Shown here piece after piece: positions 40,296-51,725 of a stretch of DNA of 64,000 nt. Numbering within the stretch: position 1 is the stretch's first letter; each line of letters starts with the position of its first letter. The position numbers and the translations under genes are program-made. This stretch comes from Nectonema munidae. Its lineage: Eukaryota > Nematomorpha > Nectonematoida > Nectonematidae. Location: the NCBI GenBank assembly GCA_030549495.1, contig JAUIRK010000976.1, positions 372,001 to 436,000 of the forward strand. Direction: 5' to 3'. The notes below the pieces were generated by a model. That model searched no databases, was not told the DNA's origin, and was given only the letters and a program-made list of their open reading frames with translations.

Positions 40296-41325
40296 CGTCG
40301 AGAACAGGCTCGAATGTAGTGGAGTGGATGTTGAAGGTGTGAAAGAGATCCTTCAGGGCTTTGGCAGTGCTGATGTACTTGTTGTAGTCGTGGCAGGAGA
40401 ACTTCATAGTTGCGATAATGACGTTTCCCACGAGTTGCCATATGTGCAGTTCATGCACCTTTTTCACATTGGGAATGGAGGAAGTGATTAAGTTGCACAC
40501 GACGTGCGGATCAACGTTTAGAGGATGGCATTGCACAAGAATCAACGCTACTTCTGTAGCCAGGGGTATGGTGATGCTGATCATGCAAACGACCAACACA
40601 ATACTGAGAAATGGATCAACGTAAAACTTGAGTCTCGAGTGCACCGTCAAAATGACAACGGCGTTCAAAATGATGATGATGGAGCTGAAGAAATCCGCCA
40701 GGATGTGCAGGTAAATCGCCTGCATGTTCAAAAAGTCCGCTCCTTTAAGCGACAACTTGAGAAAGTCGTGTCTCGATTCCACGAAGTATTCGCTGAATTT
40801 CCGGCGCTTAACAACGGAGTTCTCACTCTCGCCGCCTTGGGTTGAAAGAAGAGCCTGGCTGTTGTCGTCATCTTGCGCAAGCAAAGTCGGGCACGGGCTC
40901 TTCCCGGATCTCTCGTCGCCGGTAGAGACGTATGTGCGAAACAGGAGAATTCCTACCACGTCCACGCACACACTGAGCACGCCGGCCGCGATCAACAAGC
41001 CCGGCTGCGAGACTTGTTCAAGCAGACAGATCCTCTGGATAGACTTGATGAAGAGGAAGAAGTAGAGGGCGAGTAGGAAGACGGCGTTGCACAGCGCGCC
41101 CAGCAACTCGACGCGGGCCCAGCCGTACGTGTTGGAGGTGGCGGGCGCGTGCGAGAGGTGGATGCTGAGCAGGCAGATGAGCAGAGGGAAGATGTGGGAG
41201 AGGCTGTGCAGCGCGTCCGTCTTCATGGAGAGAGAGTTGGAGAGACGGCCCAGCACCACTTTGCAGACGAAGACGATAACGTTGAGCGCTATTTGCAGCA
41301 GCAGCCGCACTCGCTTGCAGAGCAT
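40291..41325 (-). CDS. SLC30A1 (ZnT1)-like zinc transporter, intronless
   Basis: Cation-diffusion-facilitator proteins exchange protons for Zn2+ across the plasma or organelle membrane and export zinc from the cytosol. The 344-residue frame has six hydrophobic segments (about 8-26, 42-57, 76-95, 108-130, 203-226, 239-262). A cytosolic loop of about 65 residues lacks the usual His-rich cluster, and a C-terminal domain with VHELHIWQL (290-298) follows. YGWARVELLGALCNAVFL and NMQAIYLHILADFFSS align with ZnT1/ZnT10. In TM5 the metal pair H207 and D211 is kept; in TM2 it reads H40 and H44, where H/D is usual. It is shorter than most ZnT1 proteins (over 450 residues), mainly in the loop and tail. 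GC-rich, clean codon use and no breaks argue for a working gene; its single exon may reflect retrocopy origin. Confidence 0.88.
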   Translation of the reverse strand: MLCKRVRLLLQIALNVIVFVCKVVLGRLSNSLSMKTDALHSLSHIFPLLICLLSIHLSHAPATSNTYGWARVELLGALCNAVFLLALYFFLFIKSIQRICLLEQVSQPGLLIAAGVLSVCVDVVGILLFRTYVSTGDERSGKSPCPTLLAQDDDNSQALLSTQGGESENSVVKRRKFSEYFVESRHDFLKLSLKGADFLNMQAIYLHILADFFSSIIIILNAVVILTVHSRLKFYVDPFLSIVLVVCMISITIPLATEVALILVQCHPLNVDPHVVCNLITSSIPNVKKVHELHIWQLVGNVIIATMKFSCHDYNKYISTAKALKDLFHTFNIHSTTFEPVLDE

Positions 41326-42570
41326 TCTTCAGAAAGGAGTCACCAGCATACGCTTTCCTTCTTTCTTGTTGCTTCTGATCTAAACCAGGTACTTCGCATT
41401 ACCATTTCATGTACACTACCCTTTTACACACCTTATCAAAATTTTTGCACAATTTGCAAAATACTTTGTATAAATTATGTGATCTATATATTAGTATATG
41501 AATATTAATGAATTTAGTTTGTTAAATTCCATCTTATAAAACACTCAATCATATGCTCATCATATTTTCGCATATCAGAGAGTGAAGAGGGCATACATTC
41601 AGAAAGAGAATTTGTAATGGCGGTAGAAACCTACACTGAACAAGGACATACTCAAAGAACGCTATCCTTGCAGTGCATTTACAGACCAAGTCCTGATTCT
41701 CCTGCTCTCCTATCTCACTTTATATTCATGACTTTTCAAGCTTAAAATTACTTAAATACATCTCGATGCAAAGAGCCTGGCTTTCAGATTCACTACATAA
41801 GGGAACGGGAACTTTCAAGAACAGTTTACATATCAAAATATGGGAACAAAGTTGGCATTATCATTCGTTTTTGGGTTAATTTTTTCAAGTGGTTATTTTG
41901 ATTAATTTGTTTTAAGTTAACTGATAAGATTATTGCTAGCAAATTTGATATTTATTTTACAGTTTAGAATTTAAGATGAATTTGTATTAAATAATGTTGT
42001 GTATAAGCTTGGAGCTGCGTTTAGATTCAAAAAATGTGGATTTTGATTTAACAAAGTGGAGTATTTGATAAGAGTACGCTTCGCAACTCGGACAATTTGG
42101 GCCAACGAACATATGGCAATTTACTCCACATGAATATCTTAAAGTAATTCGCTAAAAAATTAGATATGACAAATTTTATAAAATACCATAAACACTCGCG
42201 TTTAATTCGCGCTTTTTATTCCCAGATTTAATTGTCTAAAAACGCGGTGCGGGTTACCTACGCAAACAGGATTTAACCGAAGAGGAACAAAGTTGAAATA
42301 GAAAAGTGTGCGAACGAAAATAGGCAAAACGCATGTGTAGATTAATCCCTTGAAAACTATACCTTCATTTTTGTTAAGTAATTTTTATTTAATTAACTTT
42401 TGAAGCTCACGTTGTTTCTAAAGTTACGGGCGGAATAATTATTCACACATACTAGATATGTTCTTGAAAGTAATAGCTTATAATTCGGAGGAGAATTATA
42501 CATGTTAACAAATTTGTAATGTATGTAATTGAAATCCATACACAAAATTTATTTTATATATAGCCTAAAC
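41326..42570. other. 5' flank of the zinc transporter and intergenic DNA
   Basis: Expected to include the promoter of the minus-strand gene. No TATA or metal-response element (TGCRCNC) cluster close to the start was clear enough to call. No other gene seen. Confidence 0.35.
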
Positions 42571-43393
42571 CAGTGTTTCTCAAACTTTTTTACCATATGG
42601 TGCACCTATGAAATAAATAACATTTTAGGGCGCATCATTGAGATATAGAAAAATTCGTCATAAAATTTTAAAATAAAAAAATATAAATAAGTACATCCTA
42701 CATATGTTGTCCATTATTTGGTCATTTCTCGCACCTTTTGTTATGTTGTCTCCATAGCTCGCGCCAACCAAAATGGGGGGGGGGGGGGGGGCTCAAAGGG
42801 GCTGAAACTATACATTATGAAAATACACACTATAAAATTTTCCCTTCTAGAAGCAAATTCGATCAACATCGGAAACAAGAGCTTAAGAAGGTCATAAAAG
42901 TAAGGTGATGAGGATTGAGGAGTATACTTAATTATTATAAAACAAAAGTGAAAGAAGAAAATCATTTTATTAACAATATATCATTTTTAAAGTAATAAAG
43001 CAATTTACATGTCAAACATTCAGCCTTCTTGGCTTTTCATTGAAATAGTTCAAAAACTCGAAAACTCTTTTAAGGGTCGAAAAACTTCTCTCACAAGATG
43101 CAGTGCTGATTCCCATTGTTAGAGCAGCTTGATACTCAAAAAATACTTCTAGCCAATTTTATAATATATTTATTGAAATTACCAATGTACAAAGAAAAGA
43201 CTTCTTCACAAGCGCACTTTATCAGATGTAATTCATTTAAGACTTATTTAAGCTTGGAAAATTGAGTGGGGGTGAAGGGGCTCAGGTAAAAATGGGGGGG
43301 GGGGGGCTCAAGCCCCCAAAATAAATAGGGTGCGCGGGCCCTGGTTGTCTCGCAGCCCTTGGGGGTGCGTGCACTTCTTGCTAAGAATCGCTG
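42571..43393. mobile_element. hAT element with CAGTGTTTCTCAAAC-type ends
   Basis: Left end CAGTGTTTCTCAAACTTTTT; right end (reverse complement) CAGCGATTCTTAGCAAGAAG. The flanks GCCTAAAC and GTCTAGAT agree at 5 of 8 positions, as expected for an aged target duplication. It contains G17 (42775-42791) and G12-class runs with a duplicated AAAATGGGG...GGGCTCAA phrase, and the C-terminal scrap of a transposase. Confidence 0.75.
43010..43165 (-). pseudogene. hAT transposase C-terminal (dimerisation) fragment
   Basis: The minus strand reads FFEYQAALTMGISTASCERS then FSTLKRVFEFLN and PRRLNV-stop. STASCERSFSTLKR is the signature of the hAT C-terminal dimerisation region. All upstream domains are missing. 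Confidence 0.8.
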
Positions 43394-45805
43394 GTCTAGA
43401 TGGAATCTTAGGGTTCACATGGCTACCTCAAATACGTTAATTTTTTTTATTCCAACTTTTTTTTGGTTGTTTACCAAATGAACTATTTGATCTTGGATGT
43501 ACGCTTCATCCTTGCTTGTCTGAACCACTACTACGGTATTTAACCGGTTTTATAGCTGTCTTCCTTTGCTTTAAAGTAAGTCTTTTTATATGTCTATGTT
43601 AGCTATATATATATATATATAATAAAATGTAATAATTTTTAGTTCCAAAGCATTGAAAAGTAATAGAGAAAAAAATATATTAAAAAAAAGTATTGAATTG
43701 AGATCAAAATAATAAACCTAAATGATGTTTCAAAAACATTTTGTATGTCTGTAACGCAAAGTTTTGCTTTTGGATTTAAAAAATTTCAATTTCCATTTAA
43801 TAAAGTTGAGCTTGGGTTTAAAACCAAGTTATTTTAGCCCAAGTAAAAGTGAAATTTATCCATTCTCCTAACTACATTCCTTTAGCACGTTTCACGTAAA
43901 AAGGAAATATTTTTGGATACCCTTTTTCCAAAAACGATTATCCAATTTTTTGACACACTGTTCAGATCCAATATCCAAGAGCTGGTTTAGCTTATATACA
44001 CATAAATGCTTTAATTTCTTTAGATACGTATAACAACTGCTATAATTTGTAAGTTAATGTAAAAATAACAATACAATTTAAGCTTTTTTATCTATAAATG
44101 CTTCTGACTACTGAAACTGACTACTGAGGTATGATATTTTATATTACATTCAACACATAATAATGCGACGTGTTATATTTCACACACTCTGTCTTTCTTC
44201 GTCTTTTTTGCAGTCAATTAAAGCACATCTCCTCCTTTTATGATCCTTAGTTTTGGAGAGTAAGTCATGCATCCTTTCTTCCTGATTGCATCGATATGTC
44301 GGGATGTGAGAAACGTTTTATTGTTTGTAAGTACTAGAGGTCTGCACGGCGCGGGCCACTCGTGTGGGTCATTCGTTTAAAAGTTGGTGATGGAGGGGTG
44401 GGTGTGGATTCAATATTAGTACTGTGGGTTAACTTGTAAAATTGTGGGCTTTTGTGAATTAATTCTTAAAAAATTGTATACATGTTCATTCATAGTTCAT
44501 ATCCGATCGTATAAAGTCTAACATCAGTAAGTACATCACGTAGACTGTCACTTTTACATCATCCATTTTTTCTTTCTTTAGATAAAGTACATTTTTTATT
44601 TCATATACCTATATACGATATTGAAGGAATTTTCATACACCTTCTGTTGTTCGGCGTAATGTTTTGTGTGTTGTGCCAAAAAATGGCCACATAAGAGGAG
44701 CCGTAAATTATTTTTAATGCCTTTAGAATGTCTCAAAGAGACATTTCTAAGTTAAAATTTTTTTTGATTTATTCTCATATAAAAAATATCAAGGGAAATT
44801 AAGAACGAAATTAACAGAATTTTTTACCGTTTTCTTCAGGAAGTAAGTTCTTTGGGGAAAGAAAAAAAAGTAAAAAATCTTTTACAACAACTGGTAAAAC
44901 GGATTGTGCACACGCTCAAAAAATAGTTTGGAGAATAACTAGCTAATCATAAGAGCAAAGAGTGAAAAATCATCTTCATCTTCTTGTACTCTGAAATTTC
45001 AACCCGTCATCTGCAACAACTCACAGTCTCCTATTCTCATAAAATACTCACTTCATGACAACAACAAAATATGAGAGAGGAAAAAAATCAAGAAGATTGG
45101 AAAGCTATATATCGCAAGAGAGTAAACACTTTTTGACAGAATTGATTTGTTATTAACAACTGGACGACACAATCTAGCATAGATGAAATGATGAACAAAA
45201 AATATGTCTTTATAAGTAAATCAACTTTGAGGGCATGCTGGGCCAACATGGGTTGAGATGGAGCAGGGGCTTGAGTAAGCTTGGTTAGATCAAAGCCCAC
45301 GCTACCTATTAAATATTTACCCCCCACTTTTTCTCAAGCTAATTTTCCGGTTCCCCTAAGCATTTTTTCATTACGCTAAAAAATATGACAAACATCTAGC
45401 ATTCATGATAATTTCGTTCATTAATTAATTAAGTTGTTTTGTGACGTTCGCACCCATCCTTTCGGATATCGTGGCCCGCCCGGAATGCTGAGTCCAAGTC
45501 TAACTGGACTTTCCATCCCACTAAACACCTATCGGCCCTTGTTACAAAAGAATAGCTATACCTTGTTATATATATTATTTTACAAGAATTTATGTGACAA
45601 TATATAAATACAACGGAGTGAAAGATACAATCTTAACGCGAACGCTCCCAATTAGGGAAACAAACTTAATGTCTAGTGATAGCTTGATTACTAACCACGT
45701 AGAATCGGGTTGCCAGAGCACTACCTAACCGTAAAAACCTTTGAATTCTTCAGAGGAAGAAAACCAGGGTAAAAAACCGGCAAATTTCGTTCATGAAATT
45801 GCAAT
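43394..45805. other. Intergenic DNA with minor repeats
   Basis: Contains a (TA)n run at 43604-43620. A phrase TAGAGGTCTGCACGGCGCGG (44335) resembles a common transposon terminus but is unpaired. A GC-richer block at 45440-45540 carries the inverted pair AAGTCTAACTGGACTT. No gene recognised. Confidence 0.3.
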
Positions 45806-45815
45806 GTGTATAGAT

Positions 45816-46063
45816 GGGTCAGACTAAACACCCAAAAACACGCCAAATAGTTGTAAAGCACTACAAAAAAGGGGTTAGAATAAAAATCCCCAAACACCCA
45901 GAAATACTACTACCTAAAAACGTAATCTAAAAACTTACTACAAAAAAGATCCTAGAAAAACGCCTTAAAACTTTTTGAATTATTTTTGGGGTTTTTAGTC
46001 TAACCATCTTTTTTTATAATGCTTTAAAATTATTTGCCGTGTTATGCGATGTTTGGTCTGATC
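45816..46063. mobile_element. MITE with 10-bp flanking direct repeat
   Basis: Flanked by identical GTGTATAGAT (45806-45815 and 46064-46073). Terminal inverted repeats of about 38 bp are imperfect: left GGGTCAGACTAAACACC, right (reverse complement) GATCAGACCAAACATCG, both running on to a shared ACACGCCAAATA/ACACGGCAAATA. The 248-bp interior is CCCAAACACC-rich and non-coding. Target length suggests hAT or P-like, but the family is not identified. Confidence 0.75.
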
Positions 46064-46384
46064 GTGTATAGATATGGCTTGACAAATGCATCATATGTTT
46101 TCTTTTCGCCTTGAAGCAGATTAATCTGATAGTTCAAAAATTAGCGCCCCAAAGAAGTCCCCCTAAGATTTTTGCTTAATGCGGGCACTTTAGATTCTTG
46201 GCCAGTGTCATTTGTTGTGTTATCAGGTGAAATGAAAAGATATTCACTCTCTTCAAATGTTGTTTTCCTCATGAAATCGTTCATAATTCTTTTTCTTCAA
46301 TTACAAAAATGTGTGTCCCCACCTTCATCATCTAAAAGACTCCCTTTTCTATGAGAAAGGAAAAATAAAGTATAAATTAATCTA

Positions 46385-46475
46385 AAGACTATAGACTGCC
46401 TTGGCCTGCTTTACTCATAGTTGGACAGAAGGGGTGCAATTGTGCCTTCTCGATAAAAGCATTCCTTTTAATGAA
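46385..46475 (+). repeat. tRNA-derived SINE, family 1 (5'-truncated copy)
   Basis: Retains only the body: TACTCATAGTTGGACAGAAG, GTGCAATTGTGCCTTCTCGA and TAAAAGCATTCC. The tRNA-like head is gone. Confidence 0.65.
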
Positions 46476-46842
46476 GTTGCGTTTGTATCTACAAAATGTG
46501 CATTTCAAATGAATAAAAAGTGCATACGTATTTGACAAAGGAGGATTCTCTATCCCAAATAACTACGCTACATTTGTAAAAAAAAAGAAAGAAAATAAAG
46601 AAACTTACTACCAAAAAATGCTATTATTTTTTTAAGCAAGAAAAATGAAAGTTTTGGAAGGTTTTGTTTCAGTAGATTTATGGGTGGCTGAAAATGCAAT
46701 TTAGAGCTGCTGCTCCTTACTTGAAAAAAGTTTGTTTACACTTCAAAGGTACAGGAAATGTGTGTGTGTGTATATTTTGATTCTTGCTTAGGATAAAGTA
46801 ACTAAGCAATTTTTGCGTGCTAATATATTCTAGCTTAGGGCA
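46476..46842. other. Intergenic DNA
   Basis: Nothing recognised beyond a short (TG)n run near 46760. Confidence 0.3.
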
Positions 46843-47070
46843 CTAAACGTTGAAAATGCGTATTATTGCATCATCCGATCTCAACATGAAGAGAACCAAA
46901 TCTGAAATGAAGGGATGAAGTGAAGAGTCTTGTAGATGCTGCAGAATTGCCAAGAAGCGCGCAACTCGATTTCTCTTTCTCGATGGTGATGAGGAAATTA
47001 GAGGTTGCTGAGAGACACGTTTCGCTGCACCGATGCCAAACGTGATGATGAGCAGCATTAGTGATGACAT
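46843..47070 (-). CDS. Hypothetical small secreted peptide frame
   Basis: 75 codons from ATG to stop. The first about 16 residues (MSSLMLLIITFGIGAA) look like a signal peptide. Then come KRVSQQPLISSSPS, a basic RKRNR and VARFLAILQHLQDSSLHPF. Base composition is more balanced than its surroundings. I recognise no family and cannot exclude a chance frame. A possible splice acceptor lies just upstream. Confidence 0.2.
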   Translation of the reverse strand: MSSLMLLIITFGIGAAKRVSQQPLISSSPSRKRNRVARFLAILQHLQDSSLHPFISDLVLFMLRSDDAIIRIFNV

Positions 47071-47107
47071 AGTTCTGCTTCATAACGCTGCCTACACACA
47101 AACTCAT

Positions 47108-49049
47108 TTTTTATTCTTTAAAATAATGTTTACAAGGAAGCCACTTTTTACAATTGGACATAAATCAAATGCATCCACATTTTCAAAAGTTGGAAATGCT
47201 TCAAAAAAGGAAATTAGAAGCATAAGTGCAATAATGTTTACACACATACTTTTTTTGGTCAAAGCGTCAACAGTATTTTCGGTCAAAACGGCTCCATTAA
47301 AAAAGTCGAAAAATGGCCACAAGTTTTGAGCGAAAAAAATACATATTCGATATTTAGTTTTTATCAAGAAAGACATTTTTGTATATAATATTGAAATACA
47401 TCCAATATTTTAGGTTACTTTTTTGATTTACAATAAATTCTTTCCCAAAAATAAAGATTTGAATTAAAAAAATTAATGAAGTGCTTTTGACTAGAAAGCC
47501 ACGTATACACTTCTAATTATCCAGCTTTCGGTGTTTTGAATTGTCATTAAAAACTTTAAAAGACTTCAAAAAACCAATATAATTTATAAAAAGGAATTTA
47601 TTTTCAATCACATTTTTTAATATTTAAGTTTTCTATATCTTTTTGATGGGAATATTTTATTCAACCGGGATTAGCTCACATCACATTCAAATGTTTCTTT
47701 CGCAAGTTCTCGGAGTGGTACATTTTTCTCTTGAATAATTTTTAGTTCTAAAAATTGATGCCAAAAATGAGGAGGAAGAATTAAATCAAAGTCTTAATTG
47801 AGAATCATTCAGCAGACTAAAACTGATTTCAAAAATAAATGCCAATTTCATAGAAACCTTGAAAGCTTACCGCATTAGAGCAGGGTAAAATTCATCCGCT
47901 TAAGTCCTGGGAGGAGACGTTCTTCATGCTCTCATTTTCTTAGATCTACATTCAAATACGTGTTCTGAAGGACGCTTTAATGTTTATATAACCATCAATT
48001 AGTATTATTCAAGAAATGATTTAATATCTTTGTCTTCTTTTGGATACGTTAATTTTCAGAAAGGTATATTTATATTTTAAATTTAATTACCATGTACAAA
48101 GTTGATTGAATTTTTTATGTAGTTCTAACATTCGCTATACAATGGTTACGAAAGTTTTGAAATATGATGATAAATTATTGCCTGTGAAAATGGTTGTTGG
48201 ACAAAAACTATATAGAAGAGATAAAAGTCCTTTCAAAGAAATGGTTTTTGTTCAAGTCACCGAGAATTGTTTGGTAGAATGATACTTGTTTCTTATATTT
48301 TCAAACTTTTTATCCAGAAAGTATAAGATAAAACTTTCTTTCAAAATGTTTTTTGAGTTAAAACACAAGTATTCAAGTTACGAAAAGATTATTATCACTA
48401 CAATTTCAAAACAGAGAAAGATGAAAAAGACCAAAATTTGGAAATACCTTTCATCACAAAATATTTCAAATTTTTCCATGTCCCGAAACATTGAATGACC
48501 TTTTCTAAAAAGTAGGCATGATTATGCATTATATATCAGATACGTGTTATGCATTCAAAACTGCATGTCATTATAAATGTTCAAGTACCCAACTAAGATA
48601 TAAGGCTAACTACAGAAAATATTGAAATTTTGTTAAAAAAAAATTGAAACTTTATATTTTCGACATCTTTTGACATGTGAATTTCATTCAACTTCCATGA
48701 AAGTGGGTTCAAAGATGCAGCTAACGATTTTAGGAATATTCGCGAAATGTGGTTCAGTCATTTCTCTGTACAATAATTTTTTAATTAAGGAAACTATGAA
48801 AATTAATTTATATTTGAAAATTTTTAATAATCCCTTTCCCGCAGAAAAAGTTTTTTTCGGATTAAAAAAAATAATTTTTGTGTAAAGTAAATCAAATAAG
48901 CACGCTTTTATTATGTATGCATGAAAGAACAATAGAAAAAGTTTGAGATGAAGTAAAGGGTAGGGGATGTTTGTCTCCAATCGGAAGAAGATAAATGCAG
49001 TTGTACAAATGCTCTTTTGATGAAACTATTTGTTGGAATGAGTATGATA
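47108..49049. other. Intergenic AT-rich DNA
   Basis: Only short frames without similarity. A hydrophobic minus-strand frame at 47104-47376 is not supported further. Confidence 0.3.
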
Positions 49050-50640
49050 ACTTTTGAAGCATTCAGGGTGTAGAGGAGTTGCACATCTTTCACAAATAAA
49101 TTCACAAACACCTCCACATTCTCTGCACCTGCGGCGTGTTAGTACTTTTCTCTTGTTCCCATGGAGTTTTGATAGCGCGTTCACTGCCTCTCGAATGAAC
49201 CATATGTGTTCTTTTTGTGATCTATTCAGGCGTTAGATGTTTTCTTTCAAGAACAACTTCCATGCAGTATTCATTATAACTGAGAGCGTCCAAGAAAAAG
49301 ATGGCCGCCACCATTTTTTCCATCTTATTCGTATTCTATAGGAAGAAATATTTTTGTCAAAAATGTCCACTCCTCCCATCAAATTATTATGCTCTTCAAG
49401 ACACTTCTTAGGTATACAAACGTGAATCTTATTTTTATTTTCGCGGCCCCATCTTGACTTGGGTCCAACTCCAAATACGTTAGAAATGACAGAAACTCGC
49501 TTGTTATCATTCCACATTACCCTTATCATGATTTTTTGGTAGGCAACATCAATTTCTCCCTTTTTTCTTTGCCATAACTTTGCTGGATAAAAGAGGAGCT
49601 TCGCTTCTGCGATTTTTTAGTTTTGTTAACTAGTCGCATAACTTTGAACTCCGAAAAAGTTATCACAATAAATTTGGCATCCTTCATATATGCTACTTTT
49701 TTCGCAAAAAGACAACACAACATCAGCACCTTGACCTAATTTTGACTTATGGGGTTTAGTATCTTTCCCGCAATAGGGAATACCATGCAAATAAATGCCA
49801 TCATGTGAGCATAAGCTCCAAATCTTATATGCAAACCGTATGTATAGGTTTTGATTTAATAAATTGTTTTACTGGGTACGCACCACAGTATGGAATAATG
49901 GTTTCATCAAAGCTCAACTTTTCAGGTAATTCAAAGATTCTACATACTTCGTTCAAATGTTCAAATAGGGGGTTTATTTTGAAAAGTCTATCATTATCAG
50001 GCATTACTTCACTATTAGAAAAATGAAGCGTTCTTAGAATCGAATCCAAGTCATCACGCCGAATTGAAGTAGAAACTGCGATATTAAAAACATCAGGTCA
50101 GTTTTTCCGAAAAAAGGTCTCTGTGGTAGTTTTACATATCCCGTTAAAATTGTACAAAACTCCAATAAATGATAAAACTGCCTCAAAAGAAACATTCCGA
50201 TTTTTTTGTTCTCCATACAATTTTGATTGGTACAAAATTAAGCTTCAAAATTCTTCCGTCAAAAAAAGCCTTAGATACTTGTAAGGAGATTTAAAAGCAG
50301 AAAAGTTACACTGTCTTTGTTTTTCTACAAAAGGAGGTATTTTGACAAAAACTGAGGGAGGCACCTTTTCCCATTTATTACGATCTTGTATTTTTCAGGA
50401 GCTTTTTTTTCCAATACTCTTTGTCTAATTCCAAGCCTTCTCTGAAAACACGAGGAGGTAAATGATTTAAATCTGTTCGCATGCTTTCCCCATCTTCGTT
50501 TTCGGAGTCTTGGTCTGATAAGAATGCACCGAAAGGCTCAAAAGGTGGTTGTAGTATTATTGGAACATTTATAAGATCGTTCTCGCTGTGAGTAATACTT
50601 TCAAAATCTATCGACTCACAAATTTCTTCACTGGTTAATC
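49050..50640 (-). pseudogene. piggyBac transposase pseudogene (nearly full length)
   Basis: Read on the minus strand in several frames, in order: acidic N terminus (THSENDLINVP ... SDQDSENEDGES, 50636-50460); then LRTLHFSNSEVMPDNDRLFK and LSFDETIIPYCGAYPVKQFI (first Asp); WSLCSHDGIYLHGIPY; YCDNFF (second Asp); MWNDNKRVSVISNVFGVG (third Asp); NLMGGVDIFDKNISSYRIRI and KKWWRPSFSW; and a C-terminal cysteine finger CRECG...CERCATPLHPECFKSYH (49060-49140). All three catalytic Asp codons survive, but the frame is broken by several frameshifts and stops and no TTAA-flanked ends were identified. It is a possible source family for the MITEs at 3.6 and 30.3 kb, which is untested. Confidence 0.88.
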
Positions 50641-50800
50641 TAAATTAAAAAAGCTTTTTTTACTACCGTGAAGAACAACGAAGTACAACTTATTTCTTCT
50701 TGCTTCGCAAAACTAAGACAAAGCTCATATGAGAAGTGAACTTTGTCAACTATTACGTAAATTAGATGACATTTTTTATTGCTGCAAAAGTCAAAAAACA

Positions 50801-50925
50801 TTCCATCATCATCCATTTTGCCTTCAAGGCCTGGTTATTGTTCCCAAAGAGTCGGGGTCAACCAGTTTCCTGCAACAACTACGCCATTTCATTCCAACAA
50901 CTACGCCATTCCAGGCGGACTAAAA
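50801..50925 (-). mobile_element. 3' end of an RTE/CR1-like LINE, copy 2
   Basis: The minus strand matches 53936-54023: AATGGCGTAGTTGTTGCAGG, ACTCTTTGGGAACAATAACC, AGGC and the terminal GGCAAAATGGATGATGATG. It has a small tandem duplication of about 23 bp at its inner edge. Severely 5'-truncated. Confidence 0.8.
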
Positions 50926-51556
50926 AAGCTTGCCCATTTGTCACTTATAAGAAAAAAGTTCTTTTTATCACCGAGAGGTGACGAACGTCAACAATAAAAT
51001 ATAATACAAAATAAAAATCAGAATAAAATTTTTTTTTTCATTTTTCATCAATAGAAATTTAAAAATTAGTCAAACAAAAGAAAGAAAATTGTTTAGGAAT
51101 AACACGAGTATTGATAAAAAAAAAATTACCCAAATTTCCTAGACATTTTTCAATTTTTAAAGATGAATAAAAATCTGCTGATGTAAAACAACGAGTTAAT
51201 ATAAAAGATGAATCAAGCAATATGATGAAGGTTGAGTGTATTGAAAACAAAAAATAAAAAATCAATAGGCTTTGATATTGCTCATTAAAATTTATGACCT
51301 TGAAAAGTGATGTCGTCACCAAGCGGAGGAAAAGGGTTAAAGCATTCAAAAAATTTATACAATTTGCCAATTTTTTACAAGAGCTTTTATATTTTTACTC
51401 ATTCTCATTTGAAAAGCATTTTAAGTTAGCAAATGCTCAACACTTAATAAGACAGTACTCGCAAATTGACGTCAAGATTTTTAACACATAATAGATATAT
51501 CTGTAGTGTATTGAGAGCGCTATAATTTGATGAATAGCGGTAATAAGGTACCTGAA
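50926..51556. other. AT-rich DNA, nothing recognised
   Basis: No gene or element ends beyond the flanking repeats. Confidence 0.3.
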
Positions 51557-51725
51557 GGGGTCGTTCACAATTGACGTCAACTAAAAGTGGGGGGGGGGGG
51601 GGGTATCCAAAGTTGACATAAGTCGATTTTGTTAAGTGATGATATATCTAAAAGTTGACATGAGGGGGGGGGGGGGGTTGAAATTTATCAAAAAAAAAAG
51701 GTTGACGTCAATTGTGAACGACCCC
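51557..51725. mobile_element. Short MITE with perfect 25-bp inverted repeats
   Basis: 51557-51581 (starting GGGGTCGTTCACAATTGACG) is the exact reverse complement of 51701-51725. The 169-bp element contains two G runs (15 and 14) and internal GTTGACAT repeats. No transposase. GGGGTCNTTCANAANT termini are common in invertebrate genomes. The target duplication is not clear (AA at both edges). Confidence 0.85.

Noticed and set aside
40418-41508. Plus-strand frames of up to 119 codons across the zinc transporter
   Set aside because: They are antisense shadows of the minus-strand transporter gene, whose protein matches SLC30 throughout.
45440-45540. GC-richer block with inverted pair as an RNA gene
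   Set aside because: It does not fit any RNA fold I know and has no second copy here.
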